In this document: one piece after another, positions 17,088 to 25,218 of the stretch | Numbering within the stretch: position 1 is the first letter of the stretch | Layout: the number at the start of each line of letters is the position of its first letter | Source of the DNA: RBC074 sp964470555 | GTDB lineage: Bacteria; Acidobacteriota; Blastocatellia; RBC074 | Length of the DNA stretch: 64,000 nucleotides | Direction: 5' to 3' | Assembly: GCA_964470555.1 (NCBI GenBank) | Contig: CAYYDG010000016.1 | Span: 71,686-135,685, forward strand | The notes under the pieces: generated by a model | What the model was told of the DNA's origin: nothing | The model's database searches: none | The model's input: only the letters and a program-made list of their open reading frames with translations | Made by a program: the position numbers and the translations under genes

Positions 17088-17130
17088 ACGGGTTAGCAGG
17101 CACGTCGCTGCTAACCCGTTTTTCTTTTTT
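17088..17130 (+). terminator. Riboswitch-controlled intrinsic terminator
   Basis: Perfect 12-bp stem ACGGGTTAGCAG / CTGCTAACCCGT (17088-17099, 17108-17119) with an 8-base loop, followed by TTTTTCTTTTTT. It lies between the lysine aptamer and the lysC ribosome-binding site (GAGAAGGAG), so it is the attenuator of the operon. Confidence 0.92.
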
Positions 17131-17159
17131 CCGAGAAGGAGCTTCAGGAGCTTAGAACC

Positions 17160-18563
17160 ATGATCGTCATGAAATTCGGCGGCACGTCTGTGGAAAGCGA
17201 CGTAGCGATTCACCGCCTTATCTCAATCGTCAAAACTCAAATTCATCGTCACCCGGTTGTCGTTGTTTCGGCAATGGGCAAAACCACCAACGGATTACTG
17301 GAAGCCGCGCGGTTGGCCGCCGCCGGAGATTTGGCTGCCGCTGGCGCAAAGCTGGACGCCATCGCCGAACATCATTTCAAAACGGCAGATCAACTGGCGC
17401 TGACCGAAGAAAAAAGTCTGTTGCGATTGGCGTTGGCCAATCGGTTTGACGGTATTCGCGCCACGTTGAAAGAAATCGCCGATGCTGGCGAAGTCACGCC
17501 GCGATTGTCCGACGCGATTTCCGCCAACGGTGAATTGCTATCGTCAACCATTGTCGCGGCAGCCTTTCGCGCCGAAAACATCAAAGGCGTTTGGGTGGAT
17601 GTTCGCCCGTTGATGCGAACCAACGATGATTTCACGCGCGCGGCTGTGCAATTCGACGAAGCCAATCCGAAATTGAACGAAAGCTTCACGGCGGCGTTGG
17701 CCGATGACGGATTGCCCGTCACGCAAGGCTTCATCGGGTCTACTGCCGAAGGCGTGACGACCACCATAGGGCGCGGCGGTTCGGATTATTCAGCGGCGAT
17801 TATCGGCGCGGCGCTCGATGCCGAAGAGATTCAAATCTGGACGGATGTGGATGGCATCCTGACCACTGATCCGCGCATCGTCGCCGAAGCCGCCAAAGTC
17901 AAAACCATCTCGTTTGCCGAAGCTTCGGAGTTGGCGTATTTCGGCGCGAAGGTTTTGCATCCGAGCACGCTGTTGCCGGCAATGGCCAAAGAAATTCCCG
18001 TGCGTGTGTGCAATTCGCGCAACCCGTCGAACGAGGGCACAGCCATCGTCCGCAACGCTCCGCAGTCGAAAGCGCCGGTCAAAGCGATTGCTTTCAAACG
18101 TGGTATCACGGTCGTCAACGTCGCTTCGGACAGAATGTTGATGGCTTACGGTTTTCTGGCGCGGTTGTTTGATGTGTTTGCCAAACATGGAACTTCGGTG
18201 GATATGGTGGCGACTTCCGAAGTCAGCGTTTCGGTCACGCTGGACGACACGCGGCATCTGGATGCGGTCGTTGCCGATTTGCAGAAATTTGGCGACGTCA
18301 CCGTCGAACGCGACCAGGCGTTGATTTGTCTGGTCGGCGAAAACCTGAAGTTCACGCCGGGGTTGGCTTCACGAATTTTTTCCAGCATTGAGGACGTCAA
18401 TGTTTCGATGATTTCGCATGGCGCTTCGGCCATCAATGTCAGCTTCATCGTCGCCGACAAAGATGTCGAACGCGCCGTCAAGGCATTGCATACGGAATTT
18501 TTCAGCGAACTGGACGCAGCGACTTTTGAAGCGGTCGCGGCGGTTCGCGCGGCGGCGGCTTAA
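17160..18563 (+). CDS. lysC: Aspartate kinase
   Basis: 467-residue monofunctional aspartokinase, first step of the aspartate-family pathway (aspartate to aspartyl phosphate). The signature KFGGTSV is at residue 5, with GRGGSDYSAA and WTDVDGILTTDPRIV in the kinase domain. Two ACT domains follow from about residue 305 (KAIAFKRGITVVNV) to the end, implying allosteric control by amino acids. It is the first gene after the lysine riboswitch and terminator. dapB starts 11 bases after the stop, so this isozyme serves the lysine/diaminopimelate branch. Confidence 0.96.
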   Translation: MIVMKFGGTSVESDVAIHRLISIVKTQIHRHPVVVVSAMGKTTNGLLEAARLAAAGDLAAAGAKLDAIAEHHFKTADQLALTEEKSLLRLALANRFDGIRATLKEIADAGEVTPRLSDAISANGELLSSTIVAAAFRAENIKGVWVDVRPLMRTNDDFTRAAVQFDEANPKLNESFTAALADDGLPVTQGFIGSTAEGVTTTIGRGGSDYSAAIIGAALDAEEIQIWTDVDGILTTDPRIVAEAAKVKTISFAEASELAYFGAKVLHPSTLLPAMAKEIPVRVCNSRNPSNEGTAIVRNAPQSKAPVKAIAFKRGITVVNVASDRMLMAYGFLARLFDVFAKHGTSVDMVATSEVSVSVTLDDTRHLDAVVADLQKFGDVTVERDQALICLVGENLKFTPGLASRIFSSIEDVNVSMISHGASAINVSFIVADKDVERAVKALHTEFFSELDAATFEAVAAVRAAAA

Positions 18564-18573
18564 GGAGAGCACG

Positions 18574-19281
18574 ATGAACATCGCAATTGTCGGTTACGGC
18601 AAGATGGGAAAAATCATCGAACGCATCGCGCTGGAACGCGGGCACTCCATCGTCGCGCGTTTCGACATTGACAACAATGTCAACGGCGAAGGCCTGACGG
18701 TGGAAAGCCTGGCAGGCGTGGATGCGGCGATTGAGTTTTCCACGCCCGAATCCGCGTTGGAAAACATTCGCCGGTTGGTTGAGTTGCGCGTCCCGGCGGT
18801 GATCGGCACGACGGGTTGGTACGCGCAACTTGACGACGTTCGGCGACTGGTGGTGGCGAACAACGCTTCTCTGGTGTGGGGCGCGAATTTTTCCATCGGC
18901 GTCAATTTGTTTTTCAAATTGGTGCGCGAAGCGGCAGCGCTGTTTGCGCGATACAATCAGTACGATCCGTTTTTGATCGAGGCTCATCACAAGTTCAAGA
19001 AAGATGCGCCATCGGGAACGGCCTTGGTTGCCGCGCGAATGATGCGCGAAGCTTATGGCGACCGAACGCCCGAAGCAGTCAGCGTTCGCGCAGGCCACAT
19101 TCCCGGCACGCACGAAGTCGGGTTCGATTCCGAAGCCGATACCATCACGCTGACGCATACTGCTCGCAATCGCGAAGGATTTGCCGCCGGAGCCGTGCTG
19201 GCTGCCGAATTGATTGTCAGCAAACTGGGCATGTACGAATTTCCGGAATTGCTTTTTGAAACCATAGAGGTGGAACAATGA
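18574..19281 (+). CDS. dapB: 4-hydroxy-tetrahydrodipicolinate reductase
   Basis: 235 residues, about 30 shorter than the E. coli enzyme but similar to several shorter bacterial DapBs. NAD(P)H-dependent reductase of the diaminopimelate pathway in the cytoplasm. Visible motifs are the N-terminal Rossmann GYGKMGK, the IGTTGWY loop, GANFSIGVNLFF and the substrate/catalytic motif EAHHKFKKDAPSGTA. AAGGAGAG lies upstream of the ATG at 18574; frames open further upstream lie inside lysC and are not used. Its stop overlaps the dapA start by 4 bases. Confidence 0.95.
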   Translation: MNIAIVGYGKMGKIIERIALERGHSIVARFDIDNNVNGEGLTVESLAGVDAAIEFSTPESALENIRRLVELRVPAVIGTTGWYAQLDDVRRLVVANNASLVWGANFSIGVNLFFKLVREAAALFARYNQYDPFLIEAHHKFKKDAPSGTALVAARMMREAYGDRTPEAVSVRAGHIPGTHEVGFDSEADTITLTHTARNREGFAAGAVLAAELIVSKLGMYEFPELLFETIEVEQ

Positions 19282-20186
19282 ACAATCTGAATCAATTGAA
19301 AGGTTGCGGAACGGCGCTGATTACCCCGTTTCGCCGCGATGAATCCATTGACGAAGCCGCGTTTCGCCGCTTCGTCGAATTTCAAATTACCGGCGGCGTG
19401 GATTTTCTGGTTGCCTGTGGCACGACGGGCGAAAGCGTGACGATGAGCGATGACGAACAAGCGCGCGTCGTTGAACTGACGATTGAATTCGCCGCTGGAC
19501 GGGTTCCCGTCGTTGCGGGCGCTGGCGGATACAACACGCGCGAAGTGATTGAGAAAATCCACCGCTACGAACAACTCGGCGTGGATGCGATTTTGTCGGT
19601 GACGCCGTATTACAACAAACCGATGCAGGAAGGTTTGTTCCAGCATTACCGCGCGATTGCCGAAGCCACTTCATTGCCGATCATTTTGTACAGCGTGCAG
19701 GGACGCACAGGCGTCAACCTGGAACCGGCGACCGTTGCGCGGTTGGCCGAGATCAACAACATCGTGGCGATCAAGGAAGCTTCCGGCAACATTTCGCAGA
19801 TTGCCGAAATCGCTTCACTGGTCGGCGATGAGTTCAAAATTTTCGCAGGTGATGACAGCGTGGTGTTGCCGGTGGCGGCGCTCGGCGGCGTGGGCGTGAT
19901 TTCGGTTGCGTCGAATCTGTTGCCGCGATTAGTCAGCGATTTATGCCACGCCAGCACGGAAGGTCGTTTGGCCGAAGCCCGGCGGCTGAATCGTCAACTG
20001 ACGCCGATCTTCAAGGCGATGTTCATCGAAAGCAATCCGATTCCGGTGAAAGCTGCGCTGGCAATGACCGGCATGATCGAAGAAGTGTACCGGTTGCCGC
20101 TGACGCCCATCAGCCAGGCTAACCGCGCCAAGCTGGAGCAGGTTTTGAACGAAGCAGGCGTGCTGGCCAAAGCAGCCAAAGCTTGA
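19278..20186 (+). CDS. dapA: 4-hydroxy-tetrahydrodipicolinate synthase
   Basis: 302-residue class I aldolase condensing pyruvate with aspartate semialdehyde. Visible are GCGTALITPF at the N-terminus, CGTTGES (pyruvate site), the catalytic tyrosine in TPYYNKPMQEG and the Schiff-base lysine in IVAIKEASGN. ATGA overlap with dapB indicates coupling. It is the last gene of the lysC-dapB-dapA operon. The next gene converges on it 20 bases later. No hairpin terminator was found in the short gap. Confidence 0.96.
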   Translation: MNNLNQLKGCGTALITPFRRDESIDEAAFRRFVEFQITGGVDFLVACGTTGESVTMSDDEQARVVELTIEFAAGRVPVVAGAGGYNTREVIEKIHRYEQLGVDAILSVTPYYNKPMQEGLFQHYRAIAEATSLPIILYSVQGRTGVNLEPATVARLAEINNIVAIKEASGNISQIAEIASLVGDEFKIFAGDDSVVLPVAALGGVGVISVASNLLPRLVSDLCHASTEGRLAEARRLNRQLTPIFKAMFIESNPIPVKAALAMTGMIEEVYRLPLTPISQANRAKLEQVLNEAGVLAKAAKA

Positions 20187-20205
20187 GGCGCACTGGGTCG
20201 CAGCT

Positions 20206-21201
20206 TCAAACAGCGAACGTATCCATCATCAAATACGGATCGCTCATCGGGTAGAGAACCGGGCACGTGCAACCGCGCCGCCGGTATTCATCCACTTTGG
20301 CGCGGACTTCGTCGGGTGTGCCGGTGGCCGAAATCTTCAACACGAATTCATCCGGCACGTATTGCATCGCCTGATGAATCTGCTCAATGGTTGCGGGCCA
20401 GGTCAGTATGGATTGCACCTGTTTGACTATGTCTTCGCTGACGCCGGAGGCTTTGGCAATGTGCGGCTGCTGCGCCAGATATTGCGTCAACAACACCTTC
20501 GCGGCTTCAATCGCGCGCTTGCGGTCGTGGTCAACCGAACAAACGACCAACTGCGGACGATCAATTTCGTCAAACGAGCGTCCGGCTTTCTTCGCGCCCG
20601 CTTCCAGCAACTCCAACGCGCGGTCGTTGTATTCGGGCGGCACGCAATAATTCAGCAACACACCGTCGGCGATCTCGCCGGTCAACTCCATCATCTTGTC
20701 GCCGGTCGCGCCAATGTAAATCGGCACATTGCGCGGTTCGCGGCGGCCATGCACCACGTCGAGTTCGATGCCCGTGACTTGATGAAATTCGCCGTGAAAG
20801 CTGACGTTCTCCATTCGCAGCAAGCGACGCAACACTTCCACCGTCTCGCGCATCGCCAGCAGAGGCTTGCGACGTTCAATGCCGACATTTTTCGCCAGCG
20901 GGTCCCACCACGCGCCTATGCCGCAGATCATGCGATTGGGCGCAAGGTCATCCAGCGTCAACCAGGTCGCAGCCAGCAAACCGATGTTGCGCGTCCAATT
21001 GTTGATGACGCCCGCGCCAATCTTGATGCGCTCAGTCGTCGCGGCAAACGCCGCCATCGGCACAATCGCATCCCGCACCAAACGGCTTTCCGCTTGCCAG
21101 ACGGCTTCAAAGCCTTTCTGTTCGGCGTACTGCGCGTATTTGATTCCGTCTTGCAGCGAATGCGCGTCTTGCAGATAAAGTGCGATTCGTTCGCTTGGCA
21201 T
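20206..21201 (-). CDS. LLM-class F420-dependent oxidoreductase
   Basis: 331-residue protein of the bacterial luciferase/F420-dependent family (TIM barrel). It resembles methylenetetrahydromethanopterin reductase-like proteins: KYAQYAEQKGFEAVWQAESR, IKIGAGVINNWTRNIGLLA, RMICGIGAWWDPLA, VPIYIGATGDKMMELTGEIADGV. GGGAG lies upstream of the ATG. Cofactor (F420 or FMN) and substrate cannot be told from sequence. The first ~50 codons are duplicated in decayed form at 21861-22026, with a nucleotidyltransferase/HepT pair lying between the two copies. Confidence 0.85.
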   Translation of the reverse strand: MPSERIALYLQDAHSLQDGIKYAQYAEQKGFEAVWQAESRLVRDAIVPMAAFAATTERIKIGAGVINNWTRNIGLLAATWLTLDDLAPNRMICGIGAWWDPLAKNVGIERRKPLLAMRETVEVLRRLLRMENVSFHGEFHQVTGIELDVVHGRREPRNVPIYIGATGDKMMELTGEIADGVLLNYCVPPEYNDRALELLEAGAKKAGRSFDEIDRPQLVVCSVDHDRKRAIEAAKVLLTQYLAQQPHIAKASGVSEDIVKQVQSILTWPATIEQIHQAMQYVPDEFVLKISATGTPDEVRAKVDEYRRRGCTCPVLYPMSDPYLMMDTFAV

Positions 21202-21215
21202 TTGTCTTTTCTCCC

Positions 21216-21554
21216 TTATCCGACGTCTTGCAGGATGTTTCGGATTCCTTCAGCAACAGCAGGCAGCCGGTTCTTTACAGTTTGCCAGACAAGCGGGTAA
21301 TCCACGCCAAAATACGAGTGAATCAGTTTGTCGCGCATCCCGGCCATTTCCTTCCAGGGGATTGCCGGATGCTTTTGGCGGATTTCGTCCGGGATTTGTT
21401 TCGCAGCTTCGCCGATGATTTCAAACTTACGCAACACTGCGCTGCTGGTTTTGTCGTCGGCTTGAAAGGCTTCCAATTCCATTCCGGCGACAAACTCTTC
21501 GATTTTGTCCATCGCTGCCAGAATGTCTTTCAAATAGAGCGTGTGGTCTCTCAT
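21216..21554 (-). CDS. hepT: HepT-like HEPN ribonuclease toxin (DUF86)
   Basis: 112-residue HEPN protein of the HepT/DUF86 family; characterised members are tRNA-targeting RNases neutralised by an MNT nucleotidyltransferase. The catalytic Rx4HxY motif is intact (R74, H79, Y81 in MRDKLIHSYFG). FEIIGEAAKQIPDEI is another family hallmark. Its ATG overlaps the stop of the nucleotidyltransferase gene (ATGA). It ends 14 bases before the start of the LLM oxidoreductase gene. Confidence 0.88.
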   Translation of the reverse strand: MRDHTLYLKDILAAMDKIEEFVAGMELEAFQADDKTSSAVLRKFEIIGEAAKQIPDEIRQKHPAIPWKEMAGMRDKLIHSYFGVDYPLVWQTVKNRLPAVAEGIRNILQDVG

Positions 21555-21844
21555 ACCGTGACAACCTCTCGTAAGACGGCCTCCCGCAATTCTTCTCGCA
21601 GCGCACGTTTGGGCACAACGTCCACTTTTTGCTTCAATGCTTCTTCCAGATAATCGGAAAGGCCGACCAAATCGAACATGTCCGCGCCGTCTTCGAAATC
21701 CACCAGCAGGTCAATGTCGCTGTCCTCATGTTGCTCTCCGCGTGCGAACGAACCGAAAAGGCCAATTTCTTTTGCTTTGTACCGAATGGCGATAAGCGGT
21801 TTCAACTCTTTCAATGTAGTCAGGATGCTATCTGTATTTGTCAT
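21551..21844 (-). CDS. mntA: MntA-like minimal nucleotidyltransferase antitoxin
   Basis: 97-residue minimal nucleotidyltransferase. Active-site motif GSFARG (residues 31-36) followed by DSDIDLLV (41-48) provides the metal-binding aspartates. Characterised homologues AMPylate a conserved tyrosine of their HepT partner and so act as antitoxin. The ATG at 21844 is chosen because the frame upstream runs through the degenerate oxidoreductase copy. It is coupled to hepT by ATGA. Confidence 0.88.
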   Translation of the reverse strand: MTNTDSILTTLKELKPLIAIRYKAKEIGLFGSFARGEQHEDSDIDLLVDFEDGADMFDLVGLSDYLEEALKQKVDVVPKRALREELREAVLREVVTV

Positions 21845-21860
21845 CAATTCCGCCTTTCTT

Positions 21861-22026
21861 GCGTCTGGCAAACTCCGCCATCGGCATAATCGCACTTGCG
21901 CACCGAACGGCTTTCGGCTTGCCACACGGCTTCGAAACCTTTCTGTTCGGCGTACTGCGCGTATTTGATTCCGTCTTGCAGCGAATGCGCGTCTTGCAAA
22001 TAAAGTGCGACTCGTTCGTTTGCCAT
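21861..22026 (-). pseudogene. Decayed 5' fragment of a second LLM oxidoreductase gene
   Basis: From an ATG at 22026 (with AAGGAGATC upstream) the reading frame gives ERVALYLQDAHSLQDGIKYA and on to VWQAES, nearly identical to the start of the intact oxidoreductase at 21201. After about 43 codons a one-base indel shifts the frame, and homology resumes as AIMPMAEFA (intact copy AIVPMAAFA) in another frame until about 21861, where mntA begins. The remaining ~280 codons are absent. This is a truncated paralogue or a duplication created when the toxin-antitoxin pair arrived. Confidence 0.85.
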
Positions 22027-22045
22027 AATCGCGTTGATCTCCTTG

Positions 22046-22432
22046 CTAGACTGACAATCCCAATGTGGTTCGAATAATTCGCCTGACCGCCTGACAATCT
22101 TTAATGGCTTGGCGCGCATCAAGCTTTGACGCTGATTTCCCAGGATAACGAAAATCAACCGCGAAGATGCTCAGTGCGTTCATCTGTGGTTGCAGGGCAA
22201 TCCATTGCGGCTCAACTTGCAGCGTCAGCGTCAGCAGGTGGGTCAAGTTATGGGTTTTGCTGAAGGCAACTCCTGCTTCTTCGAGCCGGGCTTTGAGATA
22301 TTTTTCGGCGCATTGCTGGGTGTGGAAGCAGGCAGCGTCATAGTTCGGGTGTTTTCGGGCGCGGTAAAGCTGTTGAGCAGCAAACCAATCGCCTTCGGCT
22401 TTATCAATCCATTCGAGCGTGAGTTGCTTCAT
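22046..22432 (-). CDS. HEPN domain protein
   Basis: 128-residue HEPN (PF05168-type) protein. The family pattern is clear: WIDKAEGDWFAAQQLYRA, ACFHTQQCAEKYLKARLEE, THNLTHLLTL and FAVDFRYPG near the C-terminus. It pairs with the nucleotidyltransferase gene just upstream, whose last 29 bases overlap it. The ATG at 22432 lies within that overlap. Partner function in toxin-antitoxin regulation or nucleotide transfer is inferred from the family; catalytic status is unclear because the Rx4-6H motif is not obvious. Confidence 0.82.
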   Translation of the reverse strand: MKQLTLEWIDKAEGDWFAAQQLYRARKHPNYDAACFHTQQCAEKYLKARLEEAGVAFSKTHNLTHLLTLTLQVEPQWIALQPQMNALSIFAVDFRYPGKSASKLDARQAIKDCQAVRRIIRTTLGLSV

Positions 22433-22799
22433 ACATGACCTTTCCTCGCTCGACGATTTCGCGCAGGAAACTGTCGCCAATCTCAATTCGTTCGCGGACT
22501 TCTTCCGGCGAACGCACCAGCAGATCAATTGGGGCCAGCATATTGAGTCGGTTCAGAATTTTGATGGCTTGCGCGGAGTGGCTGCCTTCGTATGGCATGA
22601 CTACCAGCAAGTCTATGTCGGAATCTTCCGTCGGCTTTCCGTAAGCTTGCGAGCCAAACAGAATAATCCGCTCCGGCAAAAAAGCATTGGCAATTTGCTG
22701 GCACAGCCGTTTGATGTAATCCCGCTTGCCCTCGGTGGAATCACCCAGACGATACCATTCTGTTTTGGAGTCAACGGCGTTCGCTGTTGCAGTAGTCAT
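22404..22799 (-). CDS. Nucleotidyltransferase (MNT-like) paired with HEPN
   Basis: 131 residues. The nucleotidyltransferase core is LFGSQAYGKPTEDSDIDLLV (GSQAYG at 49-54, DSDID at 59-63), preceded by about 40 residues not seen in the smaller MntA proteins. AAGGAG is placed well before the ATG. It overlaps the HEPN gene by 29 bases and follows ssnA by 27 bases on the same strand. It is the second of three nucleotidyltransferase/HEPN pairs in this window; the three are not close copies. Confidence 0.85.
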   Translation of the reverse strand: MTTATANAVDSKTEWYRLGDSTEGKRDYIKRLCQQIANAFLPERIILFGSQAYGKPTEDSDIDLLVVMPYEGSHSAQAIKILNRLNMLAPIDLLVRSPEEVRERIEIGDSFLREIVERGKVMYEATHARMD

Positions 22800-22826
22800 C
22801 TCAAACTCCTTTCCGTCATTCTAACT

Positions 22827-24158
22827 TCAACCGCCAATGCGCTCCCAAGCTCGTTCTGCCAGTTTCCGGCTTTTGGCAGTGATTTCCGCTTCATCCAGAA
22901 ACAACAACTGCTGATCTTTCATCAACACTTTACCCGCACAGATTGTCGTCGTCACCATCGAATTTTCAAAGCCGAACAAAATGTGCCATGGCAGATTACC
23001 TGCATTCATCTGCGTGGTCGGGTGGTAATCCACGAAGATGATGTCGGCGAAGGCTCCCGGCGCAAGCACGCCAATTGGCGCTTGTGGAAAGAAGACATTG
23101 GCGAGCGCGGCGTTGTTGGTCACGGCCATTTCGGCGACGGCCGTGCCGCTCATTCGGCGTGGATCGCGGTGGGCGGCTTTGTGCGACAGGTAAGCCGCTT
23201 TCCATTCGTCCCACATCGCGTTGGAAAAACCGTCATTGCCCAGGCCGACTTTGACGCCGAGCCGCAGCAAGCTTTCCACATCCGCCGCGCCGACGGCGTT
23301 GTTCATGTTCGAGCGAGGTTGATGCGTCACCCAGGTTCCAGTTTCGGCCAGCAAGGCGGCTTCGCGGGCGTCAATGTGAACAGCGTGCGCAACGATGGAG
23401 CGATTGCCCAGAATGCCGAATTTGTGCAGCCGGTCAATCACTCGCGTGCCGCTTTTTTGCAAACTGTCGTACTGGTCAGATTCGTGTTCGGCGGCGTGAA
23501 TGTGAAAGCCTCCATCCCAGGCATTGCGGCAGGCTTCGAGCGTCGTGTCGGAAAGCGTGAGCGAAGCGTGGAGGCCGAACGTGGCGGCAAGCCTGGGAGC
23601 GCGGGCGTCCTCGCCCGCAGCTTTGATGAAGCGCAGATTTTCCTTGATCCCGGCTTTGGCTTTTTCGTCGCCGTCGCGGTCGGTGACTTCGTAACACAGA
23701 CAGGCGCGCAAGCCCGCTTGCGTGACGGCTTCGGCAATCACATCCAGCGAACCGTCAATCGCGTTCGGCGAAGCGTGATGGTCAATCAGTGTCGTCGTGC
23801 CGTGTTTGATGGCATCAATCAAGCAAACCATCGCCGAATAGCGCACGTCTTCGAGCGTCAATGCCTTGTCCAGCCGCCACCACAGCCGCTCCAGAATTTC
23901 GGGAAAGTCTTTCGGCGCAGCGCCCGGAATCGCCATCCCGCGGGCGAAGGCTCCGTAAAAATGCGTGTGCGCGCAGATGTTGCCCGGCATGACGAACTGG
24001 CCGCGCGCATCCAGCCGGTCAGCCTGCGGATATTTGGCTTCGAGTTCCGACGACAAGCCGAGTTCGACAATGCGGTCGCCTTCCACGTACAGCGCGTGAT
24101 TTTCCAGAATCTGATTCGGCGTGCCCCAGGTGATGAGTGTGGCGTTGGTGATGAGCAT
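22827..24158 (-). CDS. ssnA: SsnA-like aminohydrolase (amidohydrolase superfamily)
   Basis: 443-residue metal-dependent aminohydrolase of the TRZ/ATZ type, closest to E. coli SsnA. Motifs: metal-binding AHTHFY (near residue 63, where SsnA has SHNHFY), LWWRLDKALT, TTTLIDHHASPNAI, IHAAEHESDQYD, SIVAHAVHI, RSNMNNAVG and GLGNDGFSNAMW (catalytic Asp). In other bacteria ssnA lies with xdhD, ygeX/Y/W and hyuA genes of anaerobic purine or hydantoin degradation. Here a fused xanthine dehydrogenase and two PLP enzymes occur on the same strand, separated by defence genes. The exact substrate is not known. Confidence 0.83.
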   Translation of the reverse strand: MLITNATLITWGTPNQILENHALYVEGDRIVELGLSSELEAKYPQADRLDARGQFVMPGNICAHTHFYGAFARGMAIPGAAPKDFPEILERLWWRLDKALTLEDVRYSAMVCLIDAIKHGTTTLIDHHASPNAIDGSLDVIAEAVTQAGLRACLCYEVTDRDGDEKAKAGIKENLRFIKAAGEDARAPRLAATFGLHASLTLSDTTLEACRNAWDGGFHIHAAEHESDQYDSLQKSGTRVIDRLHKFGILGNRSIVAHAVHIDAREAALLAETGTWVTHQPRSNMNNAVGAADVESLLRLGVKVGLGNDGFSNAMWDEWKAAYLSHKAAHRDPRRMSGTAVAEMAVTNNAALANVFFPQAPIGVLAPGAFADIIFVDYHPTTQMNAGNLPWHILFGFENSMVTTTICAGKVLMKDQQLLFLDEAEITAKSRKLAERAWERIGG

Positions 24159-24169
24159 GACGGTTGGTC

Positions 24170-24613
24170 TCAGGCAGCAGTGATTGTGACCAATTGGCCT
24201 TCGGCCAGCACTCCGGGTTCAAAGGGATAAACCGCACCATTACGAACAATCCCACGTAGTGTTCGCTGTCCGGTTGAGTGGAGCGCCTGTTCGCATTCGC
24301 TACGAAAGTCAAGCATTTCAGCTAAGAAGTTTTCCGATTGCGTCAACTTCATCGCCTCGTCAGTCAGAGCAATTGCTTTGGCGACATCCCCCGCCTGTTT
24401 GTAACAAGAAGCAGCGCTGAACAAACTAATCGCCGCGTCGTCGGCATTGCCTGTTTGCCGAAAGTTATTGGCGATCCGTTCTTCCAACAATGCAGCTTCC
24501 AGAAAATGCCGAACGGCTTCCGCCGATTGTCCCACAGCTTGCTGAAACTGGGCTTGAATAATCAGCAACGACTTGCGAGAAACCAGATCGTCATTGTTGA
24601 TAAGGTTGTTCAT
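24170..24613 (-). CDS. Hypothetical helical-repeat protein with DUF104-like C-terminus
   Basis: 147 residues from the ATG at 24613 (GAGGAGAG upstream), overlapping the stop of the preceding gene by 4 bases. The N-terminal ~105 residues form TPR-like helices (LLIIQAQFQQAVGQSAEAVR, LFSAASCYKQAGDVAKAIAL). The C-terminal segment RGIVRNGAVYPFEPGVLAEGQ resembles the short beta-strand of AbrB/DUF104 antitoxins. It precedes ssnA by 11 bases. Function unknown; the antitoxin-like tail and the coupled upstream gene make a regulatory or toxin-antitoxin pairing conceivable but unproved. Confidence 0.7.
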   Translation of the reverse strand: MNNLINNDDLVSRKSLLIIQAQFQQAVGQSAEAVRHFLEAALLEERIANNFRQTGNADDAAISLFSAASCYKQAGDVAKAIALTDEAMKLTQSENFLAEMLDFRSECEQALHSTGQRTLRGIVRNGAVYPFEPGVLAEGQLVTITAA

Positions 24614-25182
24614 AACAACTCTCCTCTCGAAACCGCATTGAAGGGGTGGAAAGAAAGCCGTCCCTTTTGATCCGGGAAACAGCAAACAAATACGTAACCA
24701 TCCTTTCCAAACGGATTGGCTCGCAACTGGCGAACTTTTTCGCTGTGACGCGAGGCGAAGAGTTCAGCGCTTTCCGTTCCGCTGATTTCCAACAAAGTTT
24801 TTCGTTCATCGAGGAAATAATCCGCCTTGCCGCCGCGCATTGTCACCTCGACGATATTTTTCCGAACGAGTTTGGTCATCGCCAAAAACGCAGTTGCAAC
24901 AGCAGCATACTCCACAATGCTTTCGCGTTGTAAGGTCTGGAAGAGGCGTCGGCTTTCCGGGAATGTGTCTGCCAACCAATCAACTTCCATTGTGACTTCG
25001 CCACCTGCTGCTTCAAACCAGGCAGAGTCAACATTCTCGTGAGTTATCAACCAGGTGAAAGGCTTCAGGTTGTAAGCTTCCATCATCGCAATAGCAGGAG
25101 GGATGAAAAACGAGGCCCAAATCGCAGTAGGATTGAGTTCTTGCAAACTCTCGACAAAACAGTGTGATGTTCGTTCTGGCAT
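24610..25182 (-). CDS. Hypothetical protein coupled to the DUF104-tailed protein
   Basis: 190 residues from the ATG at 25182 (a TTG two codons upstream is also possible). Not recognised. A hydrophobic N-terminal stretch (AIWASFFIPPAIAMMEAYNL) is not a typical signal peptide. The rest looks globular, with KADYFLDERKTLLEISGTE and a C-terminal VFVCCFPDQKGRLSFHPFNAV. That residue pattern resembles protein-family members that handle a DNA- or lipid-linked substrate only superficially, so no function is given. ATGA overlap with the downstream gene shows the two are coupled; the threonine-synthase-like gene ends 36 bases upstream. Confidence 0.65.
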   Translation of the reverse strand: MPERTSHCFVESLQELNPTAIWASFFIPPAIAMMEAYNLKPFTWLITHENVDSAWFEAAGGEVTMEVDWLADTFPESRRLFQTLQRESIVEYAAVATAFLAMTKLVRKNIVEVTMRGGKADYFLDERKTLLEISGTESAELFASRHSEKVRQLRANPFGKDGYVFVCCFPDQKGRLSFHPFNAVSRGELL

Positions 25183-25218
25183 AAACAATGACCTGGCGAT
25201 TTTGGCGAGAAGTTGGCG

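Noticed and set aside
22419..24230. 600-codon plus-strand frame opposite ssnA and its neighbour
   Set aside because: Antisense to genes with catalytic motifs and to an overlapping gene pair; low-complexity composition.
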